From Massilia sp. Root133 (GTDB taxonomy: Bacteria; Pseudomonadota; Gammaproteobacteria; Burkholderiales; Burkholderiaceae_D): a stretch of DNA of 64,000 nt. The stretch covers positions 376,978 through 440,977 of the forward strand of contig NZ_LMEW01000001.1 in assembly GCF_001426525.1 (NCBI RefSeq), in the 5' to 3' direction. A model generated the notes under the pieces. The model was given only the letters and a program-made list of their open reading frames with translations, searched no databases and was not told where the DNA came from. The position numbers and the translations under genes were made by a program. Shown in pieces: positions 50,968-58,917 of this stretch; within the stretch, counting starts at the first letter, position 1, and every line of letters begins with the position of its first letter.

Positions 50968-53676
50968 ATGGAGTTGTCCGCGCATTTTCCCATTGCTTCA
51001 ACCACCGTCAAAACGACGTGCCCTTACTGCGGCGTCGGCTGCGGCGTCAGCGCCCAGGTCGGGCAGGACGGCACGCTCGCGATCGCGGGCGACGCGGCGC
51101 ACCCCGCAAGCCAGGGGCGCCTGTGCGTGAAGGGTTCCGCATTGGGCGAGACGCTCGGCAACCGCGGCCGCCTGCTCGCGCCGATGCTGCGCGAAGAAGG
51201 CGCGCTGCGCGAAGCGTCGTGGGACGAGGCGCTGGACAAGGTCGCTTCCGGCTTCGCGCGCGTGATCGCGGAGCACGGCCCGGACGCCGTCGCGCTGTAC
51301 GTCTCCGGCCAGCTGCTGACCGAGGACTACTACGTCGCCAACAAGTTCATGAAAGGCTATGTCGGCAGCGCGAACATCGACACGAACTCGCGCCTGTGCA
51401 TGTCGTCCGCGGTGGCCGGCCACAAGCGCGCGTTCGGCGAGGACATCGTGCCGGGCTGCTACGAAGACTTCGAGCAGGCCGACCTGATCGTGCTCGTCGG
51501 CTCGAACGCCGCATGGTGCCACCCGACGCTGTACCAGCGCATCGCGCGCGCGAAGCAGGACCGGCCGGACCTGAAGGTGGTCGTCGTCGACCCGCGCCGC
51601 ACCGCCACGTGCGACATCGCCGACCTGCACCTGCCCGTCAAGCCGGGCACGGACGTGTGGCTGTTCGACGGCCTGCTGGGCCATCTCGCCCAGCACGCGG
51701 CGGACGACAGCTTCATCGAAGCCCATACGACGGGCGTGGCCGATGCACTGGACGCGGCCGGCAAGGCGGGCACGCTGGCAGAAGTGGCGAAAGCTTGCCG
51801 CCTCGACCCGCGCGACCTGGAGCGCTTCTACGACCTGTTCGCGAACACGGAGAAGGTCGTGACGGCGTTCACGATGGGCGTGAACCAGTCCACAAGCGGC
51901 GCCGACAAGGTCAATGCGATCATCAACTGCCACCTGATCACGGGCCGCATCGGCCGCCCCGGCATGGGGCCGTTCTCGCTGACCGGTCAACCGAATGCGA
52001 TGGGTGGACGTGAAGTGGGCGGCCTCGCGAACATGCTGGCCGCGCACATGGACCTCGACGACGCCGCGCAACGCGGCGCGCTGCAGGAGTTCTGGGGTTC
52101 GCCGACGGTCGCCGGCAAGCCGGGCCTGAAGGCCGTCGACCTGTTCCGCGCCATCGAGGACGGCAAAGTGAAGGCCGTGTGGATCATGGCGACGAATCCG
52201 CTCGTGAGCCTGCCCGATGCCGACCAGGCCCGGCGCGCGCTGGAAAAGTGCGAGCTGGTCGTCGCTTCCGACGTCGTGCTCGGCACCGACACGAACGACG
52301 CGGCCCACGTGCTGCTGCCGGCCCTCGGCTGGGGCGAGAAGGACGGCACCGTCACCAATTCCGAGCGCTGCATCTCGCGCCAGCGCGCGTTCCTGTCCGC
52401 GCCGGGCAGTGCGCGCGCCGACTGGGACATCATATGCGACGTCGCGCGCCGCATGGGTTTCAAGGGCTTCGATTTCACGTCGCCGCACGAGATCTTCGAT
52501 GAGCATGCGCGCCTGTCCGGATGGAAGAACGGTACCGACGGCCAGCGCCGCCGCCTGTTCGACGTCAAAGGCCTCGCGGGCATGACGCGCGCCGACTACG
52601 ATGCGCTCGACCCCGTGCAGTGGCCGGTGCGTACGCCGGAAGAACGGACCGCACGCCTGTTCGGCGACGGCCGCTTCGCGCATGGCGACGGCCGTGCGCG
52701 CTTCGTGCCGACGGTGCCGCGCGCGCCCGCGCACCTGCCGGGCGGGGAGTATCCGCTCGTGCTGAACACGGGCCGCGTGCGCGACCAGTGGCACACGATG
52801 ACGCGCACGGGCCGCTCGCAGAAACTGGCCGAGCACATCCCGGAACCGTACATCGACATGCACCCGCAGGATGCGCTGCTGTGTGGCGTGAAGGCGGGCG
52901 AACTGGCGCGCGTGACGAGCGACTGGGGCGCCGTCGTGGCGCGCGTGCAGCACGGCGGCGGCATCGCGCGCGGCAGCGTGTTCATGCCGATCCACTGGAG
53001 CGGCCAGACGGCGTCGGACGCGCGCGTGGGCACCGTCGTCAACCCGGCCGTCGACCCGGTGTCGGGCGAGCCGGAATTCAAGCACACGCCGGTGCGCATC
53101 GAACCGTTCGGCGTCACGTGGTTCGGTTTCATCCTGTCGCGCACGGAACTGCCGCTGCGCGAGGCGTCCAACTGGACGCGCGTGCAAGGCAAGGACTTCG
53201 TCCGCTACGAACTGGCGGGCCGCAAACCGTTCGCCGCCGCGCACGACTGGGCGCGCAAGCTGCTGGACGTGCACGACGACGACGCGGACTGGATCGAAGT
53301 CGAGGACAAGAACGGCGGCATGTACCGCGCCGTGCACCTCGTCGACGGCCGCATCGAAGCGTGCCTGTTCGTCGCGCAGCGCGCCGACCTGCCGGCCCGC
53401 ACCTGGCTCGCCAGCATGTTCGACAAGGAGCAGCTGGAGCCGGCCGACCGTATCAGCCTCCTGGCGGGCCGCGCGAAAGAGCCGGGCATCGATCCCGGAC
53501 CGACCGTGTGCTCGTGCTTCGGCGTGGGGCGCAAGACCATCGAGATCGCGATCCGCCAGAACAACCTGTGCGATGCGGCGGGTGTGACGGCGTGCACCAA
53601 GGCCGGTGGCAATTGCGGGTCGTGCATTCCGGAGATCCGGTCGTTGCTGGCGGAGACGCAGGTCGCGGAAGCATAG
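50968..53676 (+). CDS. nasA: Assimilatory nitrate reductase, catalytic subunit
   Basis: A 902-residue molybdoenzyme reducing nitrate to nitrite in the cytoplasm; no Tat signal is present. The N-terminus carries the [4Fe-4S] motif CPYCGVGCGV...GRLCVKG. The bis-MGD domains follow (NSRLCMSSAVAGHKRAFG, GSNAAWCHPTLYQRI, TGRIGRPGMGPFSLTGQPNAMGGREVGG). The C-terminal 60 residues add a BFD-like [2Fe-2S] domain (CSCFGVGRKTIEIAI... CGSCIPEIRSLL), typical of NasA proteins fed by a flavoprotein. GAGGAG precedes the ATG. It is the last gene of the nas operon. Confidence 0.95.
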   Translation: MELSAHFPIASTTVKTTCPYCGVGCGVSAQVGQDGTLAIAGDAAHPASQGRLCVKGSALGETLGNRGRLLAPMLREEGALREASWDEALDKVASGFARVIAEHGPDAVALYVSGQLLTEDYYVANKFMKGYVGSANIDTNSRLCMSSAVAGHKRAFGEDIVPGCYEDFEQADLIVLVGSNAAWCHPTLYQRIARAKQDRPDLKVVVVDPRRTATCDIADLHLPVKPGTDVWLFDGLLGHLAQHAADDSFIEAHTTGVADALDAAGKAGTLAEVAKACRLDPRDLERFYDLFANTEKVVTAFTMGVNQSTSGADKVNAIINCHLITGRIGRPGMGPFSLTGQPNAMGGREVGGLANMLAAHMDLDDAAQRGALQEFWGSPTVAGKPGLKAVDLFRAIEDGKVKAVWIMATNPLVSLPDADQARRALEKCELVVASDVVLGTDTNDAAHVLLPALGWGEKDGTVTNSERCISRQRAFLSAPGSARADWDIICDVARRMGFKGFDFTSPHEIFDEHARLSGWKNGTDGQRRRLFDVKGLAGMTRADYDALDPVQWPVRTPEERTARLFGDGRFAHGDGRARFVPTVPRAPAHLPGGEYPLVLNTGRVRDQWHTMTRTGRSQKLAEHIPEPYIDMHPQDALLCGVKAGELARVTSDWGAVVARVQHGGGIARGSVFMPIHWSGQTASDARVGTVVNPAVDPVSGEPEFKHTPVRIEPFGVTWFGFILSRTELPLREASNWTRVQGKDFVRYELAGRKPFAAAHDWARKLLDVHDDDADWIEVEDKNGGMYRAVHLVDGRIEACLFVAQRADLPARTWLASMFDKEQLEPADRISLLAGRAKEPGIDPGPTVCSCFGVGRKTIEIAIRQNNLCDAAGVTACTKAGGNCGSCIPEIRSLLAETQVAEA

Positions 53677-53680
53677 CTTC

Positions 53681-53767
53681 GTCGTCCCCGCGAAGGCGGG
53701 GACCCAAGTTCTGCTTGCATTACGAAAACGCGTGCATATTGGGTTCCCGCCTGCGCGGGAACGACGG
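53681..53767. repeat. Dispersed intergenic inverted repeat, copy 9 (subfamily B)
   Basis: GTCGTCCCCGCGAAGGCGGGGA, with the core CCCAAGTT/ATATTGGG and the right hairpin TTCCCGCCTGCGCGGGAACGAC. It starts four bases after the nasA stop codon, between convergent nasA and lysR, where it could stop transcription from both sides. Confidence 0.87.
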
Positions 53768-53775
53768 TTTTGGAT

Positions 53776-54726
53776 CTAACGGCCCGGCGGCGCCACCACG
53801 CCGTACGCCTGCGGCACCGCCACGCGCATGATGTCGATAAAGCGCCGCAGCCGGGCCGGATAGAAGCGCGCCGGCGGGTAGATCAGCCAGATCGGCAGCG
53901 GTGACGCCTGCCAGTCCGGCACGAGCTGCACGAGCCGGCCCGCGTCCAGTTCCTCGCGCAACGCCCAGCGCGACCCCAGCGCCGCGCCCACGCCCAGCGT
54001 GACGGCGCTGCGCATCGCATACAGGTTGTCCGTGTAGAGGCGCGGCTGGACGGGCACGCGCACCGTGTCGCCCGTCCGCGCATGGGTCAAGGCCACCTCG
54101 TCGCGGTAATAATGGCTGACGGCGATCCAGGGCAGCGCCGCCAGTTCATCCGGATGGGCGGGCAGGGCGCGGCCGTCGAACAGGCCGGGCGTCGCGATGA
54201 CGATGCGCGGCACGTCACCCAGCCGGATCGCGACCATCGACGGATCGGGCACCTCGCCCACGCGGATCGCACAATCGATGCCTTCGCCGATGAAGTCCGG
54301 CGTGCGGTCGTGCAGGACCCAGTCCACCGTCATGCGCGGATAGCGCGCGAGATACGCCGCCAGCGGCGCGACCAGTTGCTGCTGGCCGAACGCGTGCGGC
54401 GCGACGACGCGCAGCATCCCCACCGGTTCGTCCACGGCGCCCCGGATCTCGCTCTCGAATTCCTGCCACCCCGCGATGAGCTCTTTTGCGCGCGCATAGC
54501 AGCGCATGCCGTCGTCCGTCAGCTTCATCGCGTGCGTGGACCGCTGCAGCAGGCGCACGCCCAGCGATTTTTCCAATGACTTCAAACGCCGGCTGATCGT
54601 CGGCTGTGTCGTCGCGAGTGCGCGCGCGGCGGCGGACAGGCTGCCGGCATCCACGATGCGGACGAAGGTTTCGACCAGCATCATACGGTCGGCAGATGGA
54701 TTAATCGTCGAAAAGTCCGTGCTCAT
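53776..54726 (-). CDS. LysR-type regulator divergent from an MFS gene
   Basis: A 316-residue LysR regulator. The HTH reads MLVETFVRIVDAGSLSAAARALATTQPTISRRLKSLEKSLGVRLLQRSTHAMKLTDDG, and the effector domain begins near residue 105 (GMLRVVAPHAFGQQQLVAPLAAYLARYP), close to the AaeR/DmlR-type subgroup. It is divergent from the MFS transporter 99 bases away and probably regulates it. Confidence 0.88.
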   Translation of the reverse strand: MSTDFSTINPSADRMMLVETFVRIVDAGSLSAAARALATTQPTISRRLKSLEKSLGVRLLQRSTHAMKLTDDGMRCYARAKELIAGWQEFESEIRGAVDEPVGMLRVVAPHAFGQQQLVAPLAAYLARYPRMTVDWVLHDRTPDFIGEGIDCAIRVGEVPDPSMVAIRLGDVPRIVIATPGLFDGRALPAHPDELAALPWIAVSHYYRDEVALTHARTGDTVRVPVQPRLYTDNLYAMRSAVTLGVGAALGSRWALREELDAGRLVQLVPDWQASPLPIWLIYPPARFYPARLRRFIDIMRVAVPQAYGVVAPPGR

Positions 54727-54825
54727 ACGTGTGGAGTATAACAGTTCGACGTTCGCCGGTGCTACACAGCCATGTTTCGGCTCTCCATAATGCACTGCAA
54801 CAACGCACCCACCATGGAGTCCAAC

Positions 54826-56040
54826 ATGAGCATCGCACACACGACGGCGACTGTCATACCGATCCGCACGACGCTGACCTCGCCCCTGATCTTCCTGCTG
54901 GCCGCAAGCACGGGCCTGTCCGTCGCCGCCCTGTACTACAGCCAGCCCACGCTGGGCGTACTGGCGACCGACCTGCACGCCAGCAACCAGGCCGTCGGCT
55001 GGATCCCGACCCTGACGCAGTTCGGCTACGCGCTCGGCCTGCTGTTCCTCGCGCCGCTGGGCGACCGTTTCGATCGCCGCACCATCATCGTCGTGAAATC
55101 GCTGCTGCTGGCCATGGCGCTGCTGGCCATCGCCGCCGCGCCGAGCCTGTCCGTGCTGCTGGGCGCCAGCCTCGCCGTCGGCCTGCTGGCCACCGTCGCC
55201 CAGGACATCGTCCCGGCCGCCGCAACGCTGGCCCCGGCCGCGCACCGCGGCCGCATTGTCGGCACCGTCATGACCGGGCTGCTGCTGGGTATCCTGCTGT
55301 CGCGCGTCGTGGGTGGACTTGTGGCGGAAGCACTCGGCTGGCGCGCCGTGTTCGGCGGCGCGGCGGTCGTCGCGGCCTTCACGACGGCGATCCTCGCCCG
55401 CGGCCTGCCGAGCTTCAAGCCGACGAGCACCAGCCCGTATCCGGCCCTGTTGGGCTCGCTGTTCGCGCTGTGGAAAGAACACCGCGCGCTGCGCCTTGCC
55501 GCCATGGCCCAGGGCCTGCTGTCGATCGGCTTCTCGGCCTTCTGGTCCACGCTGGCCGTGATGTTGCACGGCGCCCCGTTCCACCTGGGCTCGGCCGCCG
55601 CCGGTTCGTTCGGCCTGGCCGGTGCCGTCGGCGCGCTGGCCGCCCCGTTCGCCGGCCGCCTGGCCGACCGCCGCGGTCCGCAGTTCGTGACCCGGCTCGG
55701 CGCCGGCCTGAGCGTCGCATCGTTCGGCATCATGTTCGCCATGCCGCACCTGTCGACCGGCGCGCAGCTGGTGCTGCTGGCCCTCGCCACGGTCGGCTTC
55801 GACCTGGGCGTGCAGGCGACGATGATCGCCCACCAGACCATCGTCTACGGTATCGCGCCGGAAGCCCGCAGCCGCCTGAACGCGATCTTCATGACCACGA
55901 TGTTCGTCGGCATGGCAGCGGGCGGCGCGCTCGGCGCCCAGGCGCTGGCCGCATGGGGCTGGAACGGCATCGTGCTGCTCGCCGTCGCATCCAGCCTGGC
56001 CGCGCTGGTGGTACGGATCCGGGCTGCGTCGGCGCAATAA
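54826..56040 (+). CDS. MFS transporter (drug efflux-like)
   Basis: A 404-residue inner-membrane protein with 12 predicted helices. The N-terminal signature LAASTGLSVAALYYSQPTLGVLATDLHASNQAVGWIPTLTQFGYALGLLFLAPLGDRFDRR is common in small-molecule or sugar efflux MFS proteins. The ATG at 54826 has GGAG six bases before it; an ATG at 54814 overlaps that site. Cargo is unknown. Control by the divergent LysR regulator is likely. Confidence 0.86.
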   Translation: MSIAHTTATVIPIRTTLTSPLIFLLAASTGLSVAALYYSQPTLGVLATDLHASNQAVGWIPTLTQFGYALGLLFLAPLGDRFDRRTIIVVKSLLLAMALLAIAAAPSLSVLLGASLAVGLLATVAQDIVPAAATLAPAAHRGRIVGTVMTGLLLGILLSRVVGGLVAEALGWRAVFGGAAVVAAFTTAILARGLPSFKPTSTSPYPALLGSLFALWKEHRALRLAAMAQGLLSIGFSAFWSTLAVMLHGAPFHLGSAAAGSFGLAGAVGALAAPFAGRLADRRGPQFVTRLGAGLSVASFGIMFAMPHLSTGAQLVLLALATVGFDLGVQATMIAHQTIVYGIAPEARSRLNAIFMTTMFVGMAAGGALGAQALAAWGWNGIVLLAVASSLAALVVRIRAASAQ

Positions 56041-56043
56041 CAG

Positions 56044-56098
56044 ACATCAGGAATGACCAGCGCCAGGCCACGGCCACGCGGCCTGGCGCTGTGCTTTT
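56044..56098 (+). terminator. Terminator repeat, copy A
   Basis: A stem CAGCGCCAGGCC/GGCCTGGCGCTG (56058-56069 with 56080-56091) is followed by TGCTTTT. The whole unit, including ACATCAGGAATGAC before the stem, recurs almost unchanged at 58768-58822. It terminates the MFS gene and also covers the last codons of the convergent acyltransferase gene. Confidence 0.82.
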
Positions 56099-57117
56099 CC
56101 CGGCCGCGCCGCCCGGGCGACGAGCACCGTCGTGCCCACACAGGCGGCGGCGACGGCGACGAACGCGCCGTAGCGTGCCGGCGTCGGCTGCTGCATCAGC
56201 GCCTGGCCGGGCAGCGTCGTGCCGATTCCGACGAGCAGCATCATGACCGGGAAGTGGAAGAAGAAGGTGAACGCGGGGGCCGGGTCGTCGGGCACCGTCG
56301 TGTGCTGCGCGCCGGGCGGAGCCAGGGCCCAGGCGATGGCGGCGAAGCCCCACCCCACGAGCAGGAATTTGCAGTCGGCGAGCCAGGCGCCGAACGCTGG
56401 CGGCCCGTGTACGCCGGCGCCGAGGAAGCGGGACAGCAGCAGCGTGGCGAGAAAGCCGACGATGGCGACGGGCAGCGACGGCCTGGCCCTGCGCAGCGCG
56501 CCCATGTGCGCCACCGCGAGGCCGGTCAGCCAGATGGCCGACCAGATCAGGAACAAGGGCGGCGCCAGCACGACCACGGCCGTCAGCAGCACGACCCGGC
56601 CGGCGCGCGTGGCGCGCAGCAAGACGTCCAGCAGGATGATCGACCAGAACAGGAACGACAGCAAGTACAGCATGCCGTTGCTGCCGAACGTGGGCACGAC
56701 GAAGGGCTGCAGCATGAACATGTTGCCCAGCAGAGAGGCATAGCCGAGCGTGAGCGTGCTGAAGGCGGGGTAGGCCGTGTACAGGCCGGATCCGTTGAAG
56801 AACCGGACGCCCGCGACGTCGGCGGCGGCCCCGAGGACCAGGCCTGGCAGGAGGAGTCCGTACAGCGCGACGGCACGCCGGCCCGGGATGGTACCAGCCC
56901 GCAGCGCGCGTCCCGTCAGGATGCCGTCGAGGACGAGAAAGACGGCGAACGATTCATGGCCGAGTCCCGTCAGGAAATAAAAGACGTTCGTCAGCCACGT
57001 TTTCGCGTGCACGTGTTCGTAGTCGACGAACAGCAGGAAGCGGACGTGGTACATCAGCGCCACCAGGACGCTGGCCCAGCGTGTCACGAGCAGGAACGAC
57101 AGGTAAGGGGTGCGCAT
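56047..57117 (-). CDS. Multi-pass membrane acyltransferase (acyltransferase 3-like)
   Basis: A 356-residue membrane protein with about ten hydrophobic helices. An early His near the first helix (VLVALMYHVRFLLFVDYEHVHAKTW) and FYFLTGLGHESFAVFLVLDGILTGRALR resemble the H and FFxLSGxL features of acyltransferase 3 family members that O-acylate sugars or antibiotics. The match is weaker than usual and the function is tentative. The start is uncertain (57117 has no good ribosome site; 57189 is longer). The last 17 or so codons are read from the terminator repeat, so the native end may have been altered. Confidence 0.62.
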   Translation of the reverse strand: MRTPYLSFLLVTRWASVLVALMYHVRFLLFVDYEHVHAKTWLTNVFYFLTGLGHESFAVFLVLDGILTGRALRAGTIPGRRAVALYGLLLPGLVLGAAADVAGVRFFNGSGLYTAYPAFSTLTLGYASLLGNMFMLQPFVVPTFGSNGMLYLLSFLFWSIILLDVLLRATRAGRVVLLTAVVVLAPPLFLIWSAIWLTGLAVAHMGALRRARPSLPVAIVGFLATLLLSRFLGAGVHGPPAFGAWLADCKFLLVGWGFAAIAWALAPPGAQHTTVPDDPAPAFTFFFHFPVMMLLVGIGTTLPGQALMQQPTPARYGAFVAVAAACVGTTVLVARAARPGKAQRQAAWPWPGAGHS

Positions 57118-57237
57118 GATTACAAACAATGTCCTTGCGAACAATGCTGAAAGACATTGAGCCAGTTCAGCGGTCGGATTGCCCGTCAATGGTAGGGAAC
57201 CGACGTTCAGCGGATTTGAGACTGCGCAGCCGTGGGG

Positions 57238-58080
57238 CTATTTTGAAGGAAGGTGGATTTCCTGCGCGAGGTACTGCAGTACCGTTGCGACGCGCCTGAG
57301 ATGACGGCTTTCCGGATGTGTGAGCAACCACAGCTGAGTCACGCATTCCTCGATCTCCGGACCGACCTGACGCAGGTCCGCGCGCGGCGCCGCGAGAAAC
57401 AACGGCAGCACCGCCACGCCCAGCCCGAGGGCGACGCACTCCGCCGCCGCCAGGATGCTGCTCACCCGATACGCCGGCGCGATCTTCGGAAAGTGCCGGC
57501 GCCGCCACAGCACCGACGGATGGTCGGGTAGCGCATCGTCCGGCGCGACCCACGCCACGCCGCGCTCGACCGCGTCCTCGATCGAGCGCAGCCGGCTCCT
57601 GCGCGGCGCGAACAACGCGACGCGGATCGGTCCGAGCGGCCGCCCCACCAGGTGCTCGGGCGGTTCGCGCGTCGCGCGGATCGCGATGTCGGCATCGCGC
57701 CTGCCCAGGTTGACCGGGGTGTTGCTGGCGTCGAGGTCGAAGTCCAGCAGCGGATGGCGCGCGCGCAGCGCCTTCAGCGACGGCGCGACCAGGGCGTGCA
57801 GGATGGTGTCCGTGGTGGTGATGCGGACCTGCCCGGAGACCTGGTCCGGCCGGGTCTGCACCAGCGAGCGTGCCGCCTCGAGCTCGCTTTCCTGCCGCTC
57901 CGCATGGCGCGCGAGGTTCAGCGCGAGTTCGCCCGGCAGGTAGCCGGAACGCGTGCGCTCGAACAGCGCCTGGCCCAGGCCGCGCTCGATGCGCTGCAGG
58001 TTGCGGAAGACCGTCGAGCCGTCGACGCCCAGTCGTTCGCCGGCCTGCGCGAGGGTGCCGGCGCGGACGAGGGCCAGCAC
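57238..58080 (-). CDS. LysR-type regulator with an unclear start
   Basis: At least 280 residues of a LysR regulator; the visible HTH is LVRAGTLAQAGERLGVDGSTVFRNLQRIERGLGQALFERTRSGY, and the effector domain starts at SGQVRITTTDTILHALVAPSL. The frame continues upstream as YRIGSADLETVLALV until a TAA at about 58120, without ATG, so the GTG at 58080 or a rare codon further up is used. The HTH seems to lack its first residues when started at 58080. It is divergent from the GST-like gene 57 bases away, its likely target. Confidence 0.78.
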   Translation of the reverse strand: MLALVRAGTLAQAGERLGVDGSTVFRNLQRIERGLGQALFERTRSGYLPGELALNLARHAERQESELEAARSLVQTRPDQVSGQVRITTTDTILHALVAPSLKALRARHPLLDFDLDASNTPVNLGRRDADIAIRATREPPEHLVGRPLGPIRVALFAPRRSRLRSIEDAVERGVAWVAPDDALPDHPSVLWRRRHFPKIAPAYRVSSILAAAECVALGLGVAVLPLFLAAPRADLRQVGPEIEECVTQLWLLTHPESRHLRRVATVLQYLAQEIHLPSK

Positions 58081-58137
58081 GGTCTCCAGATCGGCGCTGC
58101 CGATGCGGTAGGGCGGCGATTATCAAGGAGAGTCGTC

Positions 58138-58755
58138 GTGAGTAATTCTTTCGTTCTCGTCAGCCACGCCCTGTGTCCCTATGTGCAGCGCGCCGCCATC
58201 GTCCTGCACGAGAAGGGCGTCCCGTTCGAGCGGCGCGACGTCGACCTGGCGGACAAGCCGGACTGGTTCCTGCGCGTATCGCCGCTCGGCAAGACCCCGG
58301 TGCTGCTGGCCGCCGGCGAAGCGATCTTCGAGTCGGCCGTGATCTGCGAATACCTCGATGAGACGACTGCGCCGCGCCTGCATCCGCTCGACCCGCTGCG
58401 GCGCGCGCGCCACCGGAGCTGGATGGAATTCGGCTCGGCGCTGCTGAACGCCATCGCCGTGTTCTACAACGCGCCCGACGATGCGGCCCTGCTGCGCGCG
58501 GCGGCCGACATCCACCGGCGCTTGCGGCAGGTGGAGGAGGTGCTGCACGCGCCGCCGTACTTCGACGGCGAGCGCTTCGGCATCGTCGACGCGGTGTTCG
58601 CGCCGGTGTTCCGCTATCTCGACGTGTTCGAGCGCATCGGCGACTTCGGCCTGCTCGCCGGCCTTGCCAGGGTGCAGGCATGGCGCGCGGCGCGGGTCGG
58701 CACTCAGTGGGCGCATGCGGGACGAGGGGATGGAAACGAAAACAGCGGCCGATAG
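58138..58755 (+). CDS. Glutathione S-transferase family protein (CPYV type)
   Basis: A 205-residue GST-fold protein starting at GTG 58138, seven bases after AAGGAG. The N-terminal thioredoxin-like domain has CPYVQRAAIVLHEKGVPFERRDVD, placing it near Cys-type (omega-like) GSTs, the cis-Pro GKTPVLLAAG and the Glu-Ser of IFESAVICEYLDE. The C-terminal helical domain has GERFGIVDAVFAPVFRYLDVF. The last codons (GNENSGR) fall inside a 19-base sequence repeated at 61011-61029. The LysR gene opposite is the probable regulator. Confidence 0.85.
   Translation: MSNSFVLVSHALCPYVQRAAIVLHEKGVPFERRDVDLADKPDWFLRVSPLGKTPVLLAAGEAIFESAVICEYLDETTAPRLHPLDPLRRARHRSWMEFGSALLNAIAVFYNAPDDAALLRAAADIHRRLRQVEEVLHAPPYFDGERFGIVDAVFAPVFRYLDVFERIGDFGLLAGLARVQAWRAARVGTQWAHAGRGDGNENSGR
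58732..58750. repeat. 19-bp repeat, copy 1
   Basis: Bases 58732-58750 are identical to 61011-61029. This copy encodes the end of the GST protein, whereas the other forms part of the tRNA-Pro terminator. On the minus strand it reads as a GC-rich arm followed by TTTTCGTTTCC. Confidence 0.8.
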
Positions 58756-58767
58756 ACGCTGTTAGCC

Positions 58768-58822
58768 ACATCAGGAATGACCAGCGCCAGGCCACGACAA
58801 TGCGGCCTGGCGCTGTGCTTTT
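58768..58822 (+). terminator. Terminator repeat, copy B
   Basis: Stem CAGCGCCAGGCC/GGCCTGGCGCTG (58782-58793 with 58804-58815) followed by TGCTTTT, near-identical to 56044-56098 apart from the loop. It lies 13 bases after the GST stop codon and should terminate that transcript. Confidence 0.85.
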
Positions 58823-58917
58823 GCGGGCTGCGCTCCCACGCCACCCCGACGCCTGTCGCCGGTTGTGTTCATAGTTTTATATATATAAAATGCAATGATT
58901 AAAACAGGAGACTACAC

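Noticed and set aside
50998..53337. Open frame of about 779 codons opposite nasA
   Set aside because: Antisense to nasA with no recognisable motif; produced by GC-rich codon bias.
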